Source: JANNAT01 sp031384605
GTDB lineage: Bacteria; Pseudomonadota; Alphaproteobacteria; Rhodobacterales; Rhodobacteraceae
Reading direction: 5' to 3'
Length of the DNA stretch: 64,000 nucleotides
Assembly (NCBI GenBank): GCA_031384605.1
Contig: JANNAT010000089.1
Span: 62,001 to 126,000 of the forward strand
Position numbers and translations under genes: made by a program. The notes under the pieces are model-generated. The model saw nothing but the letters and a program-made list of their open reading frames with translations, was not told the DNA's origin and did not search any database. The first letter of the stretch is position 1, and each line of letters opens with the position of its first letter. Shown here in pieces: positions 59,099 to 64,000 of the stretch.

Positions 59099-59869
59099 AT
59101 GCTGAAGGGCAAACACGCGGTCATCACCGGATCGACCTCGGGCATTGGTCTGGGGATTGCAGAGGAATTGGCGCGCAGCGGCGCCAATGTGGTGATCAAC
59201 AGCTTTTCCGATACCGCGGCCGATCATGCGATCGCTGCAGATATCGCCGCGCGGCACGGGGTGCAGGCCCGCTATATCGCGGCCGACATGTCCGATCCTG
59301 CCGCGTGCCGGGGGCTGATTGTGGCGGCACGTGGTTGCGATATTCTGGTCAACAACGCAGGCATCCAGTTCGTCGCCCCGATCGAGGATTTTCCGATTGA
59401 TAAATGGAACCAGATTCTGGCGATCAATCTGTCGTCGGCGTTCCATACCACAGCCATGGCGTTGCCGCTGATGCGCGCCAATGGCTGGGGGCGTATCATC
59501 AACGTGGCCTCCGCGCATGGGTTAACCGCCAGCCCCTTCAAATCAGCCTATATCGCCGCCAAACATGGGTTGGTGGGGCTGTCGAAAACCACGGCGCTGG
59601 AATGCGCAGGGCAGGGCATCACCTGCAACGCCATCTGCCCGGGTTATGTGTTGACGCCTTTGGTCGAGGCGCAAATACCCGATCAGATGAAAGCCAATAA
59701 AATGGACCGCGACACAGTGATCCGCGAGGTGATGCTGCAACGCCAGCCGTCTCGCCAGTTTGCCACAACGCAACAAATCGGCGGCACGGCGGTGTATCTG
59801 TGCAGCCCGCATGCAGATCAGGTGACGGGCACGACGATTTCGGTCGATGGCGGCTGGACGGCGCTGTAG
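59099..59869 (+). CDS. bdhA: 3-hydroxybutyrate dehydrogenase (SDR family)
   Basis: 256 residues, classical short-chain dehydrogenase. NAD-binding GSTSGIGLG (~11-19), NNAG (85-88), catalytic Ser138, Tyr151 and Lys155 (ASAHGLTASPFKSAYIAAKHG). The segments NNAGIQFVAPIEDFPIDKWNQILAINLSSAFHT and CPGYVLTPLVEAQIPDQ are characteristic of D-3-hydroxybutyrate dehydrogenase, which oxidises the monomer of polyhydroxybutyrate to acetoacetate. AAGG eight bases before the ATG. Its stop codon lies inside a palindrome shared with the next gene. Confidence 0.9.
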   Translation: MLKGKHAVITGSTSGIGLGIAEELARSGANVVINSFSDTAADHAIAADIAARHGVQARYIAADMSDPAACRGLIVAARGCDILVNNAGIQFVAPIEDFPIDKWNQILAINLSSAFHTTAMALPLMRANGWGRIINVASAHGLTASPFKSAYIAAKHGLVGLSKTTALECAGQGITCNAICPGYVLTPLVEAQIPDQMKANKMDRDTVIREVMLQRQPSRQFATTQQIGGTAVYLCSPHADQVTGTTISVDGGWTAL

Positions 59870-59893
59870 GGTGTGCCGATCGGCGCGCCTTAC
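59866..59893. terminator. 28-base palindrome carrying the stop codons of both bdhA and the DUF502 gene
   Basis: GTAGGGTGTGCC and GGCGCGCCTTAC flank a central GATC; nine of twelve arm positions pair. The TAG of bdhA is bases 2-4 of the left arm, and the TAA of the convergent DUF502 gene is its mirror in the right arm. It belongs to the GGTGYGCC palindrome family of 18.8 and 48.2 kb. It probably terminates both transcripts. Confidence 0.6.
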
Positions 59894-60585
59894 TTGCTCA
59901 TCGCCTCAACCATCGCGTCGCGTCCAACGGGATACACTAACCCCGCAGACACGATCAGTTTCACCGCCTCATCCGCCTTCATATCCAGATAAATCACATC
60001 GCGCGCCGGCACGAACAACAACATCCCCGATGTCAGCGGCGTCAGCGCCATGAATACGGCGATCATCTCATCGCTTTGCGGCAGTTTTTCGGCGATCTCG
60101 CCCTTTGGCGTGGCCGCGACAAAGCCTACGGCCCAGGCCCCTTCACGGGGGAATTGCACCAGACAGGTCCGCTCAAAGCTTTTCTCGGCTTTGGCAAAAA
60201 ATGTCTCGGTAATTTGTTTGACGCCGGAATAGACCGAGCGCACCACTGGCATGCGGTCAACCAGCCCCTCGGCGCGGCGGATCAGGGATCGCCCAATGAT
60301 GCCGCGCGCCACCCAGCCGATGGCGGCCGTGACCACCAGAAATACCAAAACGCCCACACCGCGCACCGGAAAATTAGACTCAGGCCCAAACACTCGGTGC
60401 ATCAACGCCTCTGGCTGCCATTGCGCCGGGATCAGCGGCAAAATCCAGCCGTCAATCCAGCCGACCACGCCCCACACCACGTAGATCGTCAGACCCACGG
60501 GCAGCACCACGACCAACCCGGTCAGGAACGAGGCCCGGAACGCCGCAAACATGGATCGGCGGGGCGGGGGAATAAGGTCGGGCAT
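59890..60585 (-). CDS. DUF502 family membrane protein
   Basis: 231 residues. Two transmembrane helices are predicted (FLTGLVVVLPVGLTIYVVWGVVGWI, ~20-44, and GVGVLVFLVVTAAIGWVARGIIG, ~76-98), followed by a cytosolic domain with RMPVVRSVYSGVKQITETFF, a hallmark of DUF502, and a GFVAATPKGE segment. The function of DUF502 is unknown; plant homologues (LCV-like) are chloroplast membrane proteins. It converges on bdhA. Confidence 0.88.
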   Translation of the reverse strand: MPDLIPPPRRSMFAAFRASFLTGLVVVLPVGLTIYVVWGVVGWIDGWILPLIPAQWQPEALMHRVFGPESNFPVRGVGVLVFLVVTAAIGWVARGIIGRSLIRRAEGLVDRMPVVRSVYSGVKQITETFFAKAEKSFERTCLVQFPREGAWAVGFVAATPKGEIAEKLPQSDEMIAVFMALTPLTSGMLLFVPARDVIYLDMKADEAVKLIVSAGLVYPVGRDAMVEAMSK

Positions 60586-60650
60586 TTCGTCTCCTGCGAT
60601 GACGGTCTAACTTAGAAACCGTGCGGGCAGATCACAATGGCTCTAGAGCA

Positions 60651-60752
60651 GATTTCGATCAATCTGATTCAGATTGACTGAAATCCAAGACAGGACGGGC
60701 CTGTGGCTGTTGCGTGTTGCATTTAATCAGCTGAACCCGATTAAACGCAACA
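60651..60752. repeat. composite of two inverted repeats between DUF502 and psuG
   Basis: GATTTCGATCAATCT/AGATTGACTGAAATC (60651-60685, two mismatches) and TGTTGCATTTAATC/GATTAAACGCAACA (60715-60752, one mismatch, ten-base loop) lie in tandem in a 171-base gap. The first is preceded by CTCTAGAGCA and the second followed by CACTCTAA, so CTCTA marks both outer ends. It looks like a small non-autonomous dispersed element; no second copy occurs in this window. Confidence 0.5.
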
Positions 60753-60756
60753 CACT

Positions 60757-61673
<917 letters not shown>

Positions 61674-61677
<4 letters not shown>

Positions 61678-62561
61678 GTGCCGACTTCTCCGGAAACATA
61701 GGTTGCGGCGGCTTGCAGGGCGGTTGCCAGGGCTGCGGTGCGGTCGGCCCCCCGCCGTTCAGCCACGATATGGGCGGCCATGAACGTATCCCCGGCACCG
61801 GTAACGCGGGCCACCATCACGTGGGGCGGTGTGGCCTGCAGGATGCCCGCCTGCGATCCATCGGCGCAGGTTTTGCGGCCGTCTGTCACCAGAACGCGTG
61901 CCGCACCGCGCGCAAGAAGGGCTTGTGCGGCGTCAGACGTCGTTGTGGCCGCAGTATGCGCCAGAATATTGGCCTCTTCCAGATTGACATACAATGTGGC
62001 CCGGCCCTGCATCACCAAAGGCAACAGCCGTTCCGCCTTGCCGGGGCTGGCGGGGGCTGCGCGCAAATCGGCTGCCGCAAACAGCGGCGATGACGCAATC
62101 TGATCCAGCAGCGATTGCGTCAGATTGCCGTCCAGCGCGATCATCCCGGCCCAAGGCGCATTGGCACTGCCCAGCCGCCCATCGGCCAACGGACGCAGAA
62201 TCTTGTCGCCCGAGGCCTCTAGCGAAAACGCATCGGCGACGGCGGCGATCAGGCCATTGGCACCCTCGATCGCCATATACCGATCCGTCGGCAGATCGTC
62301 AGAGCGGTAGGCATATTCGGTGATCACCCCCAATCGCGCGCAGGTGGCGATCAGATCTTCGCCCTCAACATCGCGGCCAATGGTGGATAACACCGCTGGC
62401 CGCAGCGAAAGCCGCGCCAAGGTCATCGCGATGTTCATCGCCACCCCACCCGGCAACCGCGTGATCCGCCCCGGCACGTCTGATCCCACCCGCATCGCGG
62501 CATGCGAGCGGCCGATGATGTCCCAAAGGACGGAACCAATGCACAGAATATCAGGTTGCAT
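61674..62561 (-). CDS. psuK: pseudouridine kinase (PfkB family)
   Basis: 295 residues, ribokinase/PfkB fold. PfkB signature 1 region GGVAMNIAMTLARLSLRPAVLSTIG (~38-62) and signature 2 with the catalytic Asp in RVTGAGDTFMAAHI (~251-264). Pairing with psuG identifies the substrate as pseudouridine. With psuG it forms the pathway that recovers uracil from RNA-derived pseudouridine. No transporter gene is adjacent. The start is placed at MQPDILCIGS. Confidence 0.9.
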
Positions 62562-62691
62562 ACTTGCCTTGTGGCGTAACACAAGCGCGAGAGCAACCAA
62601 ACTTGCAAACAACCATAGGATGATTTACATTTTGTATATTTAGCGCCCCTTGCGCAGTAAGCACAGCCTTATGAAAGGGAACCTTCCAAAT

Positions 62692-63048
62692 ATGGACGAT
62701 ACATATAGCCATAGTTTTGCGCAGAACCACACAACCGCCCCGGTTGATGCCGCACCGGGCTTTTGGATCATCAGCGTTCGGATCCTTGATCAGGCGCGTT
62801 ATCACCGCTATTTAGAGATGGCCGTAGATGCCATTGACGGCAGTGGTGGCGACATCATCATCCGATCCTCTGCCGGGCTGGCTGCTGCGGGCAATCCGAA
62901 GCCCAGGATTGTTGTTGTAAAGTTTGCCACCTACGCCGCCGCCGTTGACGCATTCAAAAGCCTTTCGCAGCGGGCGGCGCTGCTGATGTATGAACAGATT
63001 GCAGACTATGATGTGCTTATTGTCGAGGGCTTGGATTGCCCTTTGTGA
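62692..63048 (+). CDS. DUF1330 domain protein
   Basis: 118 residues from the chosen ATG; an ATG 21 bases upstream is equally possible, since AAGGGA lies a little far from this one. A single DUF1330 domain (ABM-like fold): GFWIISVRILDQARYHRYLEMAVDAIDGSGGDIIIRSS, then PRIVVVKFATYAAAVDAFKS. Function unknown; the fold is shared with small dimeric monooxygenases. It is divergent from psuK and lies before rpsB, which has its own promoter. Confidence 0.82.
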   Translation: MDDTYSHSFAQNHTTAPVDAAPGFWIISVRILDQARYHRYLEMAVDAIDGSGGDIIIRSSAGLAAAGNPKPRIVVVKFATYAAAVDAFKSLSQRAALLMYEQIADYDVLIVEGLDCPL

Positions 63049-63058
63049 ATTTACGCGC

Positions 63059-63087
63059 TTGCCAATTCCTAAAAGACCCACTATGCG
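63059..63087 (+). promoter_or_regulatory. rpsB promoter
   Basis: TTGCCA and TATGCG separated by 17 bases, beginning eleven bases after the DUF1330 stop. The transcript would carry a leader of about 120 bases before rpsB. The leader contains GC-rich complementary segments and could hold the autoregulatory site for S2, but I cannot fold it reliably. Confidence 0.4.
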
Positions 63088-63213
63088 CAGCAAACTTCAC
63101 AGGCGAAGCTTTGGGCAAAGCAGGGAGAAATCCTGCCGCGTCCTCCGGTTGCCTCGGATCGTGTCCGGGGTGAGTGGCTTTGCTGAGGATTGAAACCGGA
63201 AAGGATTACGAGC

Positions 63214-63981
63214 ATGGCTCTTCCAGAGTTTACCATGCGTCAGCTGCTTGAAGCTGGCGTTCACTATGGCCACCAGACCGCCCGTTGGAACCCAAAGATG
63301 GGTCCGTATATTTACGGCGATCGGAACGGCATCCACATTCTTGATCTGACGCAAACCGTGCCCCTGTTGGATCAGGCGCTGAAAGCTGTGCGCGACACGG
63401 TTGCCAAGGGCGGGCGCATCCTGTTCGTCGGCACCAAGCGTCAGGCGCAAAAGCCGATTGCCGAAGCGGCAGAGCGTTGCGCGCAGTTCTACATGAACCA
63501 CCGCTGGCTGGGCGGCACGCTGACCAACTGGCAGACCGTGTCAAAGTCGATCCAGCGGTTGAAGCAGATCGACGAAGTGCTGTCGCAGGGCGGCGAAGGC
63601 CTGACCAAGAAAGAACGTCTTGGCATGGAACGCGATCAGGGCAAGCTGCAGGCGTCCCTTGGCGGTATCCGCGAAATGGGCGGCACGCCTGATCTGATCT
63701 TTATCATCGACGTTGGCAAAGAAGATCTGGCGATTCTTGAGGCGCAAAAGCTGGGCATTCCGGTTGTGGGTATCGTCGATACCAACAACTCGCCCAAGGG
63801 TGTCAGCCATGTGATCCCCGGCAATGACGATGCGGCACGCGCGATTGCGCTATACTGCGATCTGATTGCCCGCGCGGCATTGGACGGCATGTCGGCGCAA
63901 ATGGGCGCCGCTGGCATTGACCTCGGCGCGCTGGATGTGGCCCCCGAAGAAGAAGCCATCGCGGGCGCAGTCGAGGCCTGA
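63214..63981 (+). CDS. rpsB: 30S ribosomal protein S2
   Basis: 255 residues, normal length. The body begins MALPEFTMRQLLEAGVHYGHQTARWNPKM and has both S2 signatures: the N-terminal GVHYGHQTARWNPKM and the later PDLIFIIDVGKEDLAILEAQKLGIPVVGIVDTN. The coiled-coil insert and the acidic C-terminal tail (APEEEAIAGAVEA) are present. GGAAAGGA precedes the ATG. tsf usually follows but lies beyond the window. Confidence 0.97.
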   Translation: MALPEFTMRQLLEAGVHYGHQTARWNPKMGPYIYGDRNGIHILDLTQTVPLLDQALKAVRDTVAKGGRILFVGTKRQAQKPIAEAAERCAQFYMNHRWLGGTLTNWQTVSKSIQRLKQIDEVLSQGGEGLTKKERLGMERDQGKLQASLGGIREMGGTPDLIFIIDVGKEDLAILEAQKLGIPVVGIVDTNNSPKGVSHVIPGNDDAARAIALYCDLIARAALDGMSAQMGAAGIDLGALDVAPEEEAIAGAVEA

Positions 63982-64000
63982 TCGGCTTTGCAATAAAGTT

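Overview
The window is GC-rich, gene-dense chromosomal DNA from an alphaproteobacterium, almost certainly a Rhodobacteraceae (Rhodobacter/Paracoccus/Roseobacter-type) member. The evidence is a dusB-ntrB-ntrC-ntrY-ntrX-trkA-trkH-hfq-hflX run, a fused ispDF, an NtrC without the sigma54-contact loop, a DUF6477/GafA-like pair, and small proteins typical of the family. It reads as core genome: no prophage, transposase, CRISPR array, rRNA or tRNA gene was recognised.

Layout. 0-11 kb: end of sseB, rplM-rpsI, a DUF1127/MocR divergent pair with a repeated operator, a polyamine-type ABC transporter lacking its binding protein, and a five-gene minus-strand operon (P-loop ATPase, metA, alpha/beta hydrolase, ppk2, tetR). 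11-19 kb: a FadL-like porin of unlike composition, LtrA, an MFS exporter, guaA with a small monooxygenase, and a non-pyrrolysine MttB homologue. 19-25 kb: DUF6477 and a divergent GafA-like gene (the gene transfer agent activator) with CtrA-like sites, then katG, lipA and a dihaem cytochrome c. 25-30 kb: hpt, a COQ10/RatA-like protein, amt, pncC-pgpA-ispDF. 30-42 kb: the nitrogen-regulation, potassium and Hfq run. 42-48 kb: mct-meh (mesaconyl-CoA isomerase and hydratase of the 3-hydroxypropionate bicycle), an acetyltransferase, a penicillin-acylase homologue, a 3-hydroxyisobutyrate-dehydrogenase-like enzyme and a YSC84 lipoprotein. 49-54 kb: hemB, a membrane protein, mfd. 54-64 kb: Bcr/CflA exporter, DsbA-like protein, XRE-cupin regulator, an oligopeptide-binding protein coupled to an entericidin-like peptide, a candidate small RNA, bdhA, DUF502, psuG-psuK, DUF1330 and rpsB.

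How parts fit. NtrBC and NtrYX sense nitrogen and probably act on amt; a GCAC-N7-GTGC site overlaps the likely dusB-ntrBC promoter. Mct and Meh would take mesaconyl-C1-CoA, an intermediate of the ethylmalonyl-CoA pathway common in this family, to citramalyl-CoA, which can be cleaved to acetyl-CoA and pyruvate. The GafA-like gene implies that the strain may carry a gene transfer agent elsewhere.

The strongest leads are the mct-meh pair, the GafA homologue with its CtrA-like sites, a promoter-to-terminator small RNA candidate at about 58.98-59.05 kb, an apparent ATC start for hflX, and two families of dispersed intergenic palindromes, one of which supplies the stop codons of two convergent genes. 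Names rest on family recognition by eye; no database search was run.
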